The translations under genes and the position numbers were made by a program. A stretch of 64,000 nucleotides of DNA from Kocuria sp. (GTDB lineage: Bacteria > Actinomycetota > Actinomycetes > Actinomycetales > Micrococcaceae), in assembly GCF_030530945.1 (NCBI RefSeq), contig NZ_JAUMTZ010000001.1, forward strand, positions 268,546 to 332,545, given 5' to 3'. Positions 16,587-24,948 of this stretch are shown in pieces (positions within the stretch are counted from its first letter, which is position 1; every line of letters starts with the position of its first letter). A model generated the notes under the pieces. The model was not told the DNA's origin, ran no database searches, and saw only the letters and a program-made list of their open reading frames with translations.

Positions 16587-17867
16587 TCACTCGTAGCGCA
16601 GGGCGGTGATGGGGTCCTGGCGGGCGGCCCGCACCGCGGGGATGGTGCCTGCCAGGAAGGCGATGAACATCACGGACAGGATGATCAGCGCGGTCTTGAG
16701 GGGGTCGAAGAGGAAGAGGCTCAGCCCGGGCAGGGTGGATAGCAGCCCGTGGGAGAGGACTCCGCTGATGATGCTCCCGGCGGCCACGCCCACGGCCGCG
16801 CCGATCGCGGAGCCCAGGAAGCCGATGAAGATCGCCTCCAGCGAGAACAGGCCGAAGACCCTGCCCCCGCTCATGCCCAGGGCCTTCATCAGCCCGATCT
16901 CGCGGGTGCGCTCCTGCACGGACATCAGCAGCGTGTTCACGATCCCGAAGCCCGCCGCGAGCAGCGCGATGATCGCGAAGGAGTTGAGGATCCACACGAT
17001 CCCGTTGATGACAGCCCGGAACATGCCCAGCTGGTCCTCCACGGTGTTGCCGCTCATGCTCTCGTCCGCGAGCTGGGACTTGATGGATCCCACCTTGGAC
17101 ATGTCGTCCACGGTGGCCGTGGCGGTGAAGTACGAGTTCGGGACGGAGCGCGGGCTACCGGAGGTCTGGTAGTCGTAGAGCTTCTTGTTCAGGTCCGCGG
17201 ACGGGATGGGGTTGTCCGAGGCCCCGGCCAGGGACGCCTGGGCCACACCGGAGATGGTGACGGAGAACGTCTTGTCCTTCTCCACGGCGTTGCGCATGTC
17301 GATCTTCACGGTCTTGCCCACGGCGTCCTGGTTGGAGCCCAGGCCCAGGGGCTCCACCCACGAGGCGGGCAGCAGGATCTCGTCCTTGCTGCGCTCGGGG
17401 GCCTCGCCGGCCTCCAGCTGCAGGCCGTCGGCCTCGGGCGGGGAACCCAGGCTGAGCTGGAACTTCTTGCCGTTCGGGCTCTGCAGGTAGGTGGGGGTCA
17501 CCATGTACATGGGGTCCACGGAGCCCACTCCGTCGATCTTCTTGATCTTGTCGATGTCGGAGTCGGTGAGACCGCTCACCGAGCCGAAGCCCAGCTTCAC
17601 CTCGGAGGAGTCCGGGTCGTACTCGGTGGGGCCGCTGTCCTGGCCCGTCCCGGCGGACTGCTCGGAGACCTTCTGGACGAACAGCGCGTTCTCGTTGCCG
17701 AACGCCGCCACGGTCTTGTCGATGTAGTCGTTCACGCCGGTGCCGATCCCGGAGGTCAGGGTCAGCGTGAAGGACCCGATGAAGATCGCGATCACGGTCA
17801 GGATGGTGCGCGCCTTGGACCGGAAGGTGTTGCCGATCGCCGTGCGCAGCAGATCGATGAATTTCAC
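16587..17867 (-). CDS. MacB-type ABC transporter permease
   Basis: The 426-residue product has one N-terminal membrane helix (about 20-42), a large extracellular MacB periplasmic-core-like domain (about 45-285), and three C-terminal helices of the FtsX domain including GIVNTLLMSVQERTREIGLM and the closing PAVRAARQDPITALRYE. These are diagnostic of MacB/LolCDE mechanotransmission exporters. It overlaps the ATPase gene by 4 bp (GTGA type), so the two form one complex. The substrate is not shown: antimicrobial peptides, lipoproteins or signals are possible. Confidence 0.9.
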   Translation of the reverse strand: MKFIDLLRTAIGNTFRSKARTILTVIAIFIGSFTLTLTSGIGTGVNDYIDKTVAAFGNENALFVQKVSEQSAGTGQDSGPTEYDPDSSEVKLGFGSVSGLTDSDIDKIKKIDGVGSVDPMYMVTPTYLQSPNGKKFQLSLGSPPEADGLQLEAGEAPERSKDEILLPASWVEPLGLGSNQDAVGKTVKIDMRNAVEKDKTFSVTISGVAQASLAGASDNPIPSADLNKKLYDYQTSGSPRSVPNSYFTATATVDDMSKVGSIKSQLADESMSGNTVEDQLGMFRAVINGIVWILNSFAIIALLAAGFGIVNTLLMSVQERTREIGLMKALGMSGGRVFGLFSLEAIFIGFLGSAIGAAVGVAAGSIISGVLSHGLLSTLPGLSLFLFDPLKTALIILSVMFIAFLAGTIPAVRAARQDPITALRYE

Positions 17868-18772
17868 GCGGTGGCTCCTGGCTGCTCGGGGGTGCGGGGT
17901 GCGGCGTGCCGGCCGGGGCGCGCGGGCTCCTGCGCGGCGCGGGCGATCTCGGCGGCGTCGTCCGCGCTGAGGGTGACGACCGCGCCCGTGGTGGGCTCCG
18001 TCACCTGCTGGGCGCCGGTGCCCGGGGCGGCGGACCAGGGCTCGGACGCGGCTCGGTCCCCGCCGGCGACGACGCCGCCCGCTGGCCTGTCGAGACTCGG
18101 CACCACTTCTCCGTCCACCAGGTAGATCTGCCGGGAGCAGCGCCGGGCGAGGTCCTCGTCGTGGGTGACGACCACCAGGGTGATGCCCTGCTCGCGGTTG
18201 AGCCCGAAGAGGATGTCCTCCACCACCTTGGAGGTGGTGGAGTCCAGGTTGCCCGTGGGCTCGTCCGCGAAGATCACCGAGGGGTTGTTGATCAGGGCGC
18301 GGGCGATCACCACGCGCTGCTTCTGCCCGCCGGAGAGATCCGTGGCCTTGTTCTCGGCCTTGTCCGCCATCTCCAGCTGCTCGAGGGCCTCCAGGCCGCG
18401 GCGCTTGCGCTCGGCAGCTGGGACGCCCGCGATCTTCAGGGGCAGCGTGACGTTCTCCAGCACGCTCTGGTTGGGGGTCAGGAAGAACTGCTGGAACACG
18501 AACCCGAAGGCGGAGTTGCGCAGCTCGTTGAGCTCCTTGGCGCTGAGGTCACCGGTGGGCCTGCCCTCCAGTGCCACCACGCCGTGGGTGGGCCCGTCCA
18601 GCAGCGCCAGGAGGTGCATGAGGGTGGACTTGCCCGAACCGGACTTGCCCACCACCGCCACCGACTCGCCCTTGCGGATCTCCAGGTTGATGCCCTTCAG
18701 GGCGTCGAACCGGGTGTCTCCCCGCCCGTAGATCTTGACCAAATTCTCCGTCTCGAGAACCGGATCAGCCAT
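17864..18772 (-). CDS. MacB/LolD-type ABC transporter ATP-binding protein
   Basis: The 302-residue product has Walker A GKSGSGKST (42-50), a Q-loop in FVFQQFFL, signature LSGGQ (146-150), Walker B VIFADE (166-171) and a switch histidine in VVVTHDEDLA. It couples ATP hydrolysis to the FtsX-type permease encoded next. After the normal end of the domain (~225) it carries a ~75-residue low-complexity tail rich in Ala, Gly and Thr, unusual for LolD proteins; the tail holds two copies of the GACGACGCCGC repeat (18068 and 17952-17962), one read as GGVVAG and one as DDAAE. Confidence 0.92.
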   Translation of the reverse strand: MADPVLETENLVKIYGRGDTRFDALKGINLEIRKGESVAVVGKSGSGKSTLMHLLALLDGPTHGVVALEGRPTGDLSAKELNELRNSAFGFVFQQFFLTPNQSVLENVTLPLKIAGVPAAERKRRGLEALEQLEMADKAENKATDLSGGQKQRVVIARALINNPSVIFADEPTGNLDSTTSKVVEDILFGLNREQGITLVVVTHDEDLARRCSRQIYLVDGEVVPSLDRPAGGVVAGGDRAASEPWSAAPGTGAQQVTEPTTGAVVTLSADDAAEIARAAQEPARPGRHAAPRTPEQPGATA

Positions 18773-18953
18773 GTGTGGTGTTCCTTCCGGGGGTCGTGGT
18801 GCGTGGGAATCGAGGGGGTTCCCTCACGTCTCCTCCCTCGAGAATAGGGCACGCCCTCCCGGTTCCCGGGGCAATTCCGGCGCATGACGGCGCCGTGCTC
18901 CGGGCCGGTGGAGCGCCCGGCCCGGTCCGCGGCCGGGCCGCGTGGACGACTGC

Positions 18954-18959
18954 TAGATT
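18954..18959 (+). promoter_or_regulatory. -10 hexamer TAGATT of leaderless upp
   Basis: TAGATT stands 6 nt before the upp ATG, and no ribosome binding site is present, so transcription should begin at or next to the start codon. Confidence 0.6.
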
Positions 18960-18965
18960 CTGGGT

Positions 18966-19601
18966 ATGCGAGTCACCGTCTTGGACCATCCCCTGGTAGC
19001 CCACAAACTCAGCGTGCTGCGCGACAAGGACACCTCCTCCCCGGTGTTCCGGCTGCTGGTGGAGGAGCTGGTCACCCTGCTGGCGTACGAGGCCACGCGG
19101 GACGTGCGGGTGGAGCCCGTGACCGTCCAGACCCCGGTGGCCGAGACCGTGGGCACCGCGCTCTCCCGGCCCCGTCCGCTCGTGGTGCCCATCCTGCGCG
19201 CGGGCCTGGGGATGCTCGAGGGGATGACCCGGCTGATCCCCACCGCCGAGGTGGGCTTCCTGGGCATGGCGCGGGACGACACCACCCTGGACATCATCAC
19301 GTACGCGGAGCGGCTGCCGGACGACCTCACGGGACGCCAGGTGTACGTGCTCGACCCCATGCTGGCCACGGGTGGCACCCTGAGCGAGGCCATCAAGTTC
19401 CTGTACCGCCGCGGGGCCGAGCAGATCACCTGCGTGTGCCTGCTCGCCGCACCCGAGGGGCTGCAGCGCCTGGAGCGCGAGCTCACGGACAGCGACGTCA
19501 ACGTGGTCCTGGCCTCCGTGGACGAGCGCCTGGACGAGAACTCCTACATCGTGCCCGGCCTGGGGGACGCGGGGGACCGCCTCTACGGGGTGGTGGACTG
19601 A
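18966..19601 (+). CDS. upp: Uracil phosphoribosyltransferase
   Basis: Makes UMP from uracil and PRPP (pyrimidine salvage, cytosol). The 211-residue length is normal. PILRAGLGMLEGM, VYVLDPMLATGGTLSEAI (the PRPP-binding loop) and the closing YIVPGLGDAGDRLYG are all characteristic. It is a single gene, divergent from the ABC exporter operon with a 193-bp gap. Confidence 0.96.
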   Translation: MRVTVLDHPLVAHKLSVLRDKDTSSPVFRLLVEELVTLLAYEATRDVRVEPVTVQTPVAETVGTALSRPRPLVVPILRAGLGMLEGMTRLIPTAEVGFLGMARDDTTLDIITYAERLPDDLTGRQVYVLDPMLATGGTLSEAIKFLYRRGAEQITCVCLLAAPEGLQRLERELTDSDVNVVLASVDERLDENSYIVPGLGDAGDRLYGVVD

Positions 19602-19914
19602 TTCCCCTCGGCGGGGTGAACGGATGCTTTCCCATTGACTTCGTGTCACATGTGTGATTTTTCAGTTCACATCTGAGGAATGCCCCGGGAACCCTGGAAT
19701 GCAGGCGTCGGCGGAGGGGTGGATCATCCCGCACAATGCACCGAGCGCAACGGATTTCCCCTGCGGGCCACGCGGGAGGCCCCGAAGTCTCAGCATGTGA
19801 GAAAAAAGCGGATATATTACTTGCCAGTCGAACCGTGTTTCCCGGACGATTGGCGTATAACGCCGTTTTCCAGGGAACTCACGGGAATCGGGGCTTCACG
19901 AGGCAGGGGTTCTA
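19602..19914. other. 313-bp noncoding gap with an AT-rich promoter zone
   Basis: Less GC-rich than its surroundings. It holds TCACA-TG-TGTGA (19648-19659), a near-perfect palindrome in the segment CTTCGTGTCACATG, and a TATAAC hexamer (19856-19861) about 54 nt before the next gene, which is the best -10 candidate. The 12 bases CTTCGTGTCACA recur at 49583-49594. I see no small coding frame with a ribosome binding site. Confidence 0.5.
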
Positions 19915-20703
19915 ATGTCAGGCGCACCGGGTTACGTCCACATCTCGCAGCGGCACCGGCTGGCGGGCTCCTCGTCCTCGGCCCGTGACCGCGGGATGCG
20001 CCGGGGGTCCACCACCGCCGAGGACCGCCGACATCTGCGCTCGGTGACCGCCGACTACACCCCCGACGTCCCCGCCGCCGGAGACCAGCAGCCCACGGAG
20101 GCCCGCGGCTTCGTGCTGTACGTGGGCGTGGACGAGCAGGCCGCCGCGGACCGGGGGATCAACCTGGTGCAGCTCGTGCAGGACATCCGCCAGTACATCC
20201 GCGCCACCGTTCCCGAGTCCGACTCCTACGCCGCGGTGGCCCTGGCGCCGCTGCACGCGGAGGGCACGGACCTCGAGGTGGTCCGCAGCGCCCTGGGGGA
20301 CCCCACCTTCACGGACCCGGTGATCGAGCCCATCACCCCGCTGCCCGCGTGCGGGGCGGGCAGCGGCATCGACCACCAGCGGGTGGGTGTGCTGATCGAC
20401 CTCTCCCGGCGCGAGGTGTTCCTGGACGGGGACCTGCTGAACCTCACCCACCGGGAGTTCGAGCTGCTCAACTACCTGGTGGAGAACGGCACGCGCACGG
20501 TGGGACGCACCGAGCTGCTCGAGAACCTCTGGGGGGACGCCGAGGAGGTGCCCTCCGAGCGCACCATCGACGTCCACGTGCGGCGGTTGCGCTCCAAGCT
20601 CGGGCGCCTGGCCAACACCGTGCGCACCGTGCGCGGGCAGGGCTACCGGTTCTACGACCACCCCGAGGTGGTTGTCTGGGCCGCACCCGAGTACTCCATC
20701 TGA
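19915..20703 (+). CDS. OmpR-type winged-helix regulator without a receiver domain
   Basis: The 262-residue product ends in an OmpR/PhoB DNA-binding domain (about 155-250): HREFELLNYLVENGTRTVGR, RTELLENLWG, RTIDVHVRRLRSKLG and VRGQGYRFYD. The N-terminal 150 residues are not a CheY-like receiver: there is no acidic pocket or phosphoacceptor aspartate pattern. Instead a small alpha/beta domain (FVLYVGVDEQAAADRGINLV to SYAAVALAPL) is preceded by a disordered Ser/Arg-rich start. It probably responds to something other than a partner kinase; the input is unknown. The promoter zone lies in the 313-bp upstream gap and a GC palindrome follows the stop. Confidence 0.8.
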   Translation: MSGAPGYVHISQRHRLAGSSSSARDRGMRRGSTTAEDRRHLRSVTADYTPDVPAAGDQQPTEARGFVLYVGVDEQAAADRGINLVQLVQDIRQYIRATVPESDSYAAVALAPLHAEGTDLEVVRSALGDPTFTDPVIEPITPLPACGAGSGIDHQRVGVLIDLSRREVFLDGDLLNLTHREFELLNYLVENGTRTVGRTELLENLWGDAEEVPSERTIDVHVRRLRSKLGRLANTVRTVRGQGYRFYDHPEVVVWAAPEYSI

Positions 20704-20721
20704 CCCGCCCCGCGGGGCGGG
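20704..20721. terminator. GC palindrome after the winged-helix gene
   Basis: CCCGCCCCGCGGGGCGGG is a perfect 18-bp palindrome 1 nt after the stop region; it can fold into a short stem. Without a T-run the terminator call is moderate. Confidence 0.45.
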
Positions 20722-20747
20722 GGGACCCGCGCGCGGAACGGGGCCGG

Positions 20748-20758
20748 GCGGCGTCGTC
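20748..20758 (-). repeat. GACGACGCCGC repeat, noncoding copy
   Basis: Exact 11-mer on the minus strand between the winged-helix gene (45 nt past its stop) and the SixA-type gene. The context continues CCCGGCCCC, like other copies. Confidence 0.7.
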
Positions 20759-20796
20759 TGCGGTGGCCGTGCACGCCGCGTGACAGACTGGCACGC

Positions 20797-21318
20797 ATGG
20801 CACGCCACGACCTCAAGCACCTGGTGATCATGCGCCACGGGGAGGCGGACTTCCCGCGGGGGGTCCCGGACCACGACCGTCCCCTCGTGCCGCGCGGCGC
20901 CCGGGAGGCTGCGGCGTCCGGGCGGTGGCTCGCCGAGCACGCTGCCCCCGACATGATCCTCGTGTCCCCTGCACTGCGCACCCGTCAGACCGTCACGTGG
21001 GTGTGCAGCGAGCTGGGGGAGAAGGCGCCCACGCCGCAGCTGTGGGACGCGCTCTACAACGCCACGGACGCGCAGCTGGTGGCCGCGGTGAACCACGTCC
21101 CGGAGACCGTGCGCACCCTGCTGGTGGTCGCACACATGCCCGGCGTGGTGGACGCGGTGCTGCGCCTGGCCTCCCGGGACTCCGAGCAGGACGCCATGAT
21201 GGACGCGGCGAGCGGCTTCCCCACGGCGGGCACCGCGGTGCTGGAGGTTCCCGGCCAGTGGGCCGCCCTCGACGGCGCGGACGCCCGGCTCACGGAGTTC
21301 TTCACCCCGCGCGTGTGA
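20797..21318 (+). CDS. SixA-type phosphohistidine phosphatase
   Basis: The 173-residue histidine phosphatase has the catalytic RHG at residues 13-15 (HLVIMRHGEADF), DRPLVPRGAREA, SPALRTRQT and the second histidine in LLVVAHMPGV. Small size and the D-R-x-L-x-x-R-G motif fit SixA, which removes phosphate from histidine kinases and phosphotransfer proteins; other small-molecule phosphatases of the superfamily remain possible. CAGACT lies 7 nt before the ATG, suggesting a leaderless transcript. Confidence 0.85.
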   Translation: MARHDLKHLVIMRHGEADFPRGVPDHDRPLVPRGAREAAASGRWLAEHAAPDMILVSPALRTRQTVTWVCSELGEKAPTPQLWDALYNATDAQLVAAVNHVPETVRTLLVVAHMPGVVDAVLRLASRDSEQDAMMDAASGFPTAGTAVLEVPGQWAALDGADARLTEFFTPRV

Positions 21319-21358
21319 GCGGCCTCGCCCACGGGCTCACCGGGGCGCGGGCCGCCGC

Positions 21359-22552
21359 TCAGCGGCCCGTCTCGCAGGCCACGCCGTCCCCGTCCCCGTC
21401 CAGCTCGGAGCTGTAGCCGGGGGAGCCTGCGTAGAGCGGGGCCGCCCCGGCCGCGCGGGCGTCGGCGCAGCGGGCGAAGGGCTCGCCCCCGGTCTGCGCC
21501 CGCTGCGCGGACCCGGCCGCGCCGCCCGCACCGGCCGCTGGCTCGTCCGCCCCGGTCCCGGCCTCGGCCGGTGCCGTCTGCTCTGCGCCGGGCGCCTCGG
21601 TCTGCGCGGCCTCGGCGGGGGTCGCGTCGGTCTCTGGGGCGCCCGCCTCCGGTGCCGCGGCCTCGGGATCGTTGCCGGGGGCGGGGACCGCCCGCGCCTG
21701 CGGCACCGTCTGGTCCGGGCACGCGTCCAGGACCGTGGTCATGGCCTTCTTCTCGGCGTCCGTGACCCACAGCTCGTAGCGCTGCTTCACGGCGATCTGG
21801 GTGGCCACGTACTCGCAGCGCGCGCCCGTGGCGGAGGGCAGCCACGTGGCGGCGTCCGCGTCCGACTTCTGGTTGTTGCTGGGGCCGTCCACTGCGACCA
21901 GGTTCAGCGGGTCGTTTGCGAGCTCGGTGCGCCGGGCGGCGTCGAGCTGCTGGGCGCCCTTCTGCCACGCGTCGGACAGGGCCACCACGTGGTCGATCTG
22001 CACCTGCGAGCTCGTCCGCTCCCCGGCCACGAAGTCGATCCCCTGGCCCGTGTAGAGGCTCGTGAGCTCACCCGTGGCCACGTTGCAGCCATGGGTTCCC
22101 GGCTTCACGGTGATCCCGGTGAGGTCCCGGCGCAGGATGTCGTTGCGGGTGTCGCAGCCGTTGTGGTCCGTGTCCGCCCAGCGCGGCCCGAACTCGTCCC
22201 GCGAGTAGCCGGTCTTGGGTGCGCGCCCCTTCACGGGCAGCTCGTCCAGTGCGGCCAGCGCCGTCCCGGCCGCGGCCTTCTCCCCGCCGCCGTCCGACGA
22301 CGCCGCCGCGTCCCCGGGCGCGCCGCTCGCCGTGGGTGCCGGGCCGGTGGGATCGGCAGCAGAGGTGGCGCGCGGCGTCGTGGTGGTGCCGGGGGTGGTG
22401 GCCGAAGGTGCGGCGGTCTCCGGTGCCGAGCACCCGGCGAGCGCGAGGGCCAGGGCGGCCGCGCCCAGCAGGAGACGGTGGGCGGGGGAGGTGCGGGGGG
22501 AGGACAGGGCGGTCTCGATCCTGGGAAAGTGGCGGACGTGGTGGTGGCGCAC
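21359..22552 (-). CDS. Secreted lipoprotein HNH nuclease with excalibur domain
   Basis: The ~397-residue product has a lipoprotein signal (hydrophobic ALALALAGC lipobox), a Thr/Ala/Pro-rich linker, then a DUF1524-like HNH domain with VQIDHVVALSDAWQKGAQ and NDPLNLVAVDGPSNNQKSD (the catalytic DHV and N residues). After a second Ala/Glu/Pro-rich linker it ends in a calcium-binding excalibur motif, PFARCADARAAG to LDGDGDGVACE. Exported nucleases of this kind are common in actinobacteria and may degrade extracellular DNA. The GTG at 22552 is the first plausible start after the tRNA-Arg terminator; the exact start is uncertain. One GACGACGCCGC copy (22296) lies in the first linker. Confidence 0.82.
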   Translation of the reverse strand: MRHHHVRHFPRIETALSSPRTSPAHRLLLGAAALALALAGCSAPETAAPSATTPGTTTTPRATSAADPTGPAPTASGAPGDAAASSDGGGEKAAAGTALAALDELPVKGRAPKTGYSRDEFGPRWADTDHNGCDTRNDILRRDLTGITVKPGTHGCNVATGELTSLYTGQGIDFVAGERTSSQVQIDHVVALSDAWQKGAQQLDAARRTELANDPLNLVAVDGPSNNQKSDADAATWLPSATGARCEYVATQIAVKQRYELWVTDAEKKAMTTVLDACPDQTVPQARAVPAPGNDPEAAAPEAGAPETDATPAEAAQTEAPGAEQTAPAEAGTGADEPAAGAGGAAGSAQRAQTGGEPFARCADARAAGAAPLYAGSPGYSSELDGDGDGVACETGR

Positions 22553-22569
22553 CGGTGCGCCGGACAGCA

Positions 22570-22605
22570 GAAGACCCCGGCTGCCGTGAGGCAACCGGGG
22601 TCTTC
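22570..22605 (-). terminator. Terminator of tRNA-Arg
   Basis: GAAGACCCCGG (22570-22580) pairs with CCGGGGTCTTC (22595-22605), with an inner TGCC/GGCA stem. It lies 7 nt after the tRNA 3' end on the minus strand. Confidence 0.85.
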
Positions 22606-22611
22606 CGTGGG

Positions 22612-22688
22612 TGGTGCGCCCGATAGGATTCGAACCTACAACCTTCTGATCCGTAGTCAGATGCTCTATCCGTTGAGCTACAGGCGCC
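22612..22688 (-). tRNA. tRNA-Arg(ACG)
   Basis: On the minus strand GGCGCCT pairs with the 3' GGGCGCA-type end; CCA is encoded (22612-22614). The anticodon stem TCTGA/TCAGA closes the loop CTACGGA, giving anticodon ACG, whose A34 is the substrate of TadA (encoded at 15.4 kb). GGTTCGAATCC is the T arm. Total length is 77 nt including CCA. No integrase or attachment-site repeat is seen beside it. Confidence 0.97.
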
Positions 22689-22961
22689 CTTGCTGCGGTG
22701 GCCGGGGCCGTTGCAACGGGTAACAACGTACACCCGGTGGACCCCGGGCCACAAATCCCCGTCCGCACGCCCCGCCGCGGCGGTGGCCGTAACCCTCCGG
22801 TGGGGGCGGGGGCACCGGGTTAGACTGCCGACACACCCCACGTGCACCCTGGCGGGACCCGCCCTCGATGCCGTTCCACAGTGACGTGGAGCGGCCGGAG
22901 AGGCGGTGTCTGCCCGCCGGGTGCGCGGCACGGACGACGGCCTCAACGAGGAGACATGTCA

Positions 22962-24827
22962 ATGGCTGAGAACAGCACTGCCCATACCGGGACCGCGGAA
23001 CTGAACCCGGAGGTCCGGCAGTCACTGGAGAATCCCCCCACGGACTACCCCGAGCTGGTGGAGTGGGTGCGTGAGATCGCGGAGCTGGCGCGGCCGGAGC
23101 GCATCCACTGGGCGGACGGCTCGGAGGCCGAGTGGGACCAGCTGACCACGCAGATGGTCGAGGCCGGCACGCTGGTGCGCCTGGCAGAGGACAAGTTCCC
23201 CAACTCCTTCGCGGCCTTCTCCGACCCCGAGGACGTGGCGCGCGTGGAGGAGCGGACCTTTATCTGCACCAAGACCCAGAAGGGAGCGGGGCCCACCAAC
23301 AACTGGGAGGACCCGCAGGTCATGAAGGAGACGCTGTCCAAGCGATTCTCCGGGGCCATGCAGGGCCGCACCATGTACGTGATCCCGTTCGTCATGGGGT
23401 CCCTGGAGGCGCAGAAGCCCCAGTACGGCGTGGAGATCACCGACTCCCCGTACGTGGTGTGCTCCATGCGGATCATGGCCACCATCGGCACGCCGGTGCT
23501 GGAGAAGATGACCCGGGACAGGGCGCCGTTCGTGGAGTGCGTGCACTCGCTGGGGGCGCCCCTGCAGCCCGGCGAGGAGGACGTCCCCTGGCCGTGCAAC
23601 CCCGCCAAGTACATCGTGCAGTTCCCCGAGGACCGCGCCATCTGGTCCTTCGGCTCCGGCTACGGCGGCAACGCCCTGCTGGGCAAGAAGTGCTACGCGC
23701 TGCGCATCGCCTCCGCGATCGCCCACGACGAGGGCTGGCTGGCCGAGCACATGCTCATCCTCAAGGTCACCGACCCCGAGGGTGAGGCCCGCTTCATCGC
23801 CGCCGCCTTCCCGTCCGCGTGCGGCAAGACCAACTTCGCGATGCTCGAGCCCACCGTGCCCGGGTGGAAGGCGGAGATGGTCGGGGACGACATCGCCTGG
23901 ATCCGCTTCGGCAAGGACCACAGGCCGCGCGTGGTGAACCCCGAGGCAGGACTCTTCGGGGTGGCGCCGGGCACGGGCTGGTCCACCAACCCCAACGCGA
24001 TGCACGCCATTGCCCGCGGCAACACCATCTTCACCAACGTGGCGCTGACCGACGACGGCGGCGTGTGGTGGGAGGGCATGACGGACGAGACCCCCGAGCA
24101 CCTCACGGACTGGAAGGGCAACGACTGGACCCCGGACTCCGGGCGCCCTGCAGCGCACCCCAACTCCCGGTTCTGCACCCCCATCAAGCAGGTGGAGATC
24201 CTGGCCCCGGAGTACGACGACCCCGAGGGTGTGCCGCTGTCCGCCATCGTCTTCGGCGGCCGCCGCAAGACCACCGTGCCCCTGGTGTCCGAGTCCTTCG
24301 GCTGGGAGCACGGCGTGTTCCAGGGCGCCACGCTGTCCTCCGAGACCACTGCCGCCGCGAAGGGCGCCGTGGGCGTGGTGCGCCGCGACCCCATGGCCAT
24401 GCTCCCGTTCATCGGCTACAACGCCAACGACTACCTGGAGCACTGGCTGGACACCGGTGCGCGCATGGGCGAGGAGAACATGCCGCGGATCTACTACGTG
24501 AACTGGTTCCGCCGCACCCCGGACGGGGGGTTCGCGTGGCCCGGTTTCGGGGAGAACTCCCGCGTGGTCAAGTGGATCGTGGAGCGCCTGAAGGGCACCG
24601 CCGGAGGCCACGAGACCCCCGTGGGCATCCTGCCCGCCAAGGAGGACCTGGACCTCACCGGCCTGGACATCTCGGACGAGGAGCTGGACGCCGCCCTGCG
24701 CGTGGACACCGAGGAGTGGCTGCACGAGCTGCCCGGGATCGACGAGTGGTTCGCCCGGCTGCGGGACGTGCCCGAGGTCATCCTCGAGCAGCGCGCCGGT
24801 CTCGAGGAGCGCCTGAGGAGCGCCTGA
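22962..24827 (+). CDS. pckG: Phosphoenolpyruvate carboxykinase (GTP)
   Basis: Converts oxaloacetate and GTP to PEP, the entry to gluconeogenesis. About 621 residues, normal for the GTP class. Motifs: the P-loop FPSACGKTNFAM, substrate-loop residues in GSGYGGNALLGKKCYALRIA, IAWIRFGKDHRP, and the guanine-binding GFGENSRVVKWIVERL. GAGGAG at 22948-22953 favours the ATG at 22962 (8-nt spacing); an ATG at 22956 is also in frame but too close. TAGACT at 22821-22826 is a likely -10, leaving a leader of about 130 nt with no structure I can name. A strong hairpin follows the gene. Confidence 0.97.
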   Translation: MAENSTAHTGTAELNPEVRQSLENPPTDYPELVEWVREIAELARPERIHWADGSEAEWDQLTTQMVEAGTLVRLAEDKFPNSFAAFSDPEDVARVEERTFICTKTQKGAGPTNNWEDPQVMKETLSKRFSGAMQGRTMYVIPFVMGSLEAQKPQYGVEITDSPYVVCSMRIMATIGTPVLEKMTRDRAPFVECVHSLGAPLQPGEEDVPWPCNPAKYIVQFPEDRAIWSFGSGYGGNALLGKKCYALRIASAIAHDEGWLAEHMLILKVTDPEGEARFIAAAFPSACGKTNFAMLEPTVPGWKAEMVGDDIAWIRFGKDHRPRVVNPEAGLFGVAPGTGWSTNPNAMHAIARGNTIFTNVALTDDGGVWWEGMTDETPEHLTDWKGNDWTPDSGRPAAHPNSRFCTPIKQVEILAPEYDDPEGVPLSAIVFGGRRKTTVPLVSESFGWEHGVFQGATLSSETTAAAKGAVGVVRRDPMAMLPFIGYNANDYLEHWLDTGARMGEENMPRIYYVNWFRRTPDGGFAWPGFGENSRVVKWIVERLKGTAGGHETPVGILPAKEDLDLTGLDISDEELDAALRVDTEEWLHELPGIDEWFARLRDVPEVILEQRAGLEERLRSA

Positions 24828-24881
24828 CCCGGTCCCGGGTGCCGGCCATGACGGCGCACACCCGGATGCCCTGTAAGATCG

Positions 24882-24910
24882 CGCCGCGCGGCCACACCGG
24901 CCGCGCGGCG
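24882..24910 (+). terminator. Terminator of pckG, carrying a repeat copy
   Basis: CGCCGCGCGGCC (24882-24893) pairs perfectly with GGCCGCGCGGCG (24899-24910) around ACACC. The right arm runs into the GACGACGCCGC repeat on the minus strand (24905-24915). Confidence 0.75.
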
Positions 24911-24948
24911 TCGTCACGGGTGGGGCGGCCGACCACGAAGGGACAACT

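Noticed and set aside
19648..19659. TCACATGTGTGA as a CRP/GlxR site
   Set aside because: CRP-type sites are TGTGA-N6-TCACA; here the half-sites are in the opposite order with a 2-bp spacer.
15085..22688. tRNA-Ser and tRNA-Arg as integration sites of a mobile element
   Set aside because: No integrase, no duplicated tRNA 3' end and no composition shift next to either gene.
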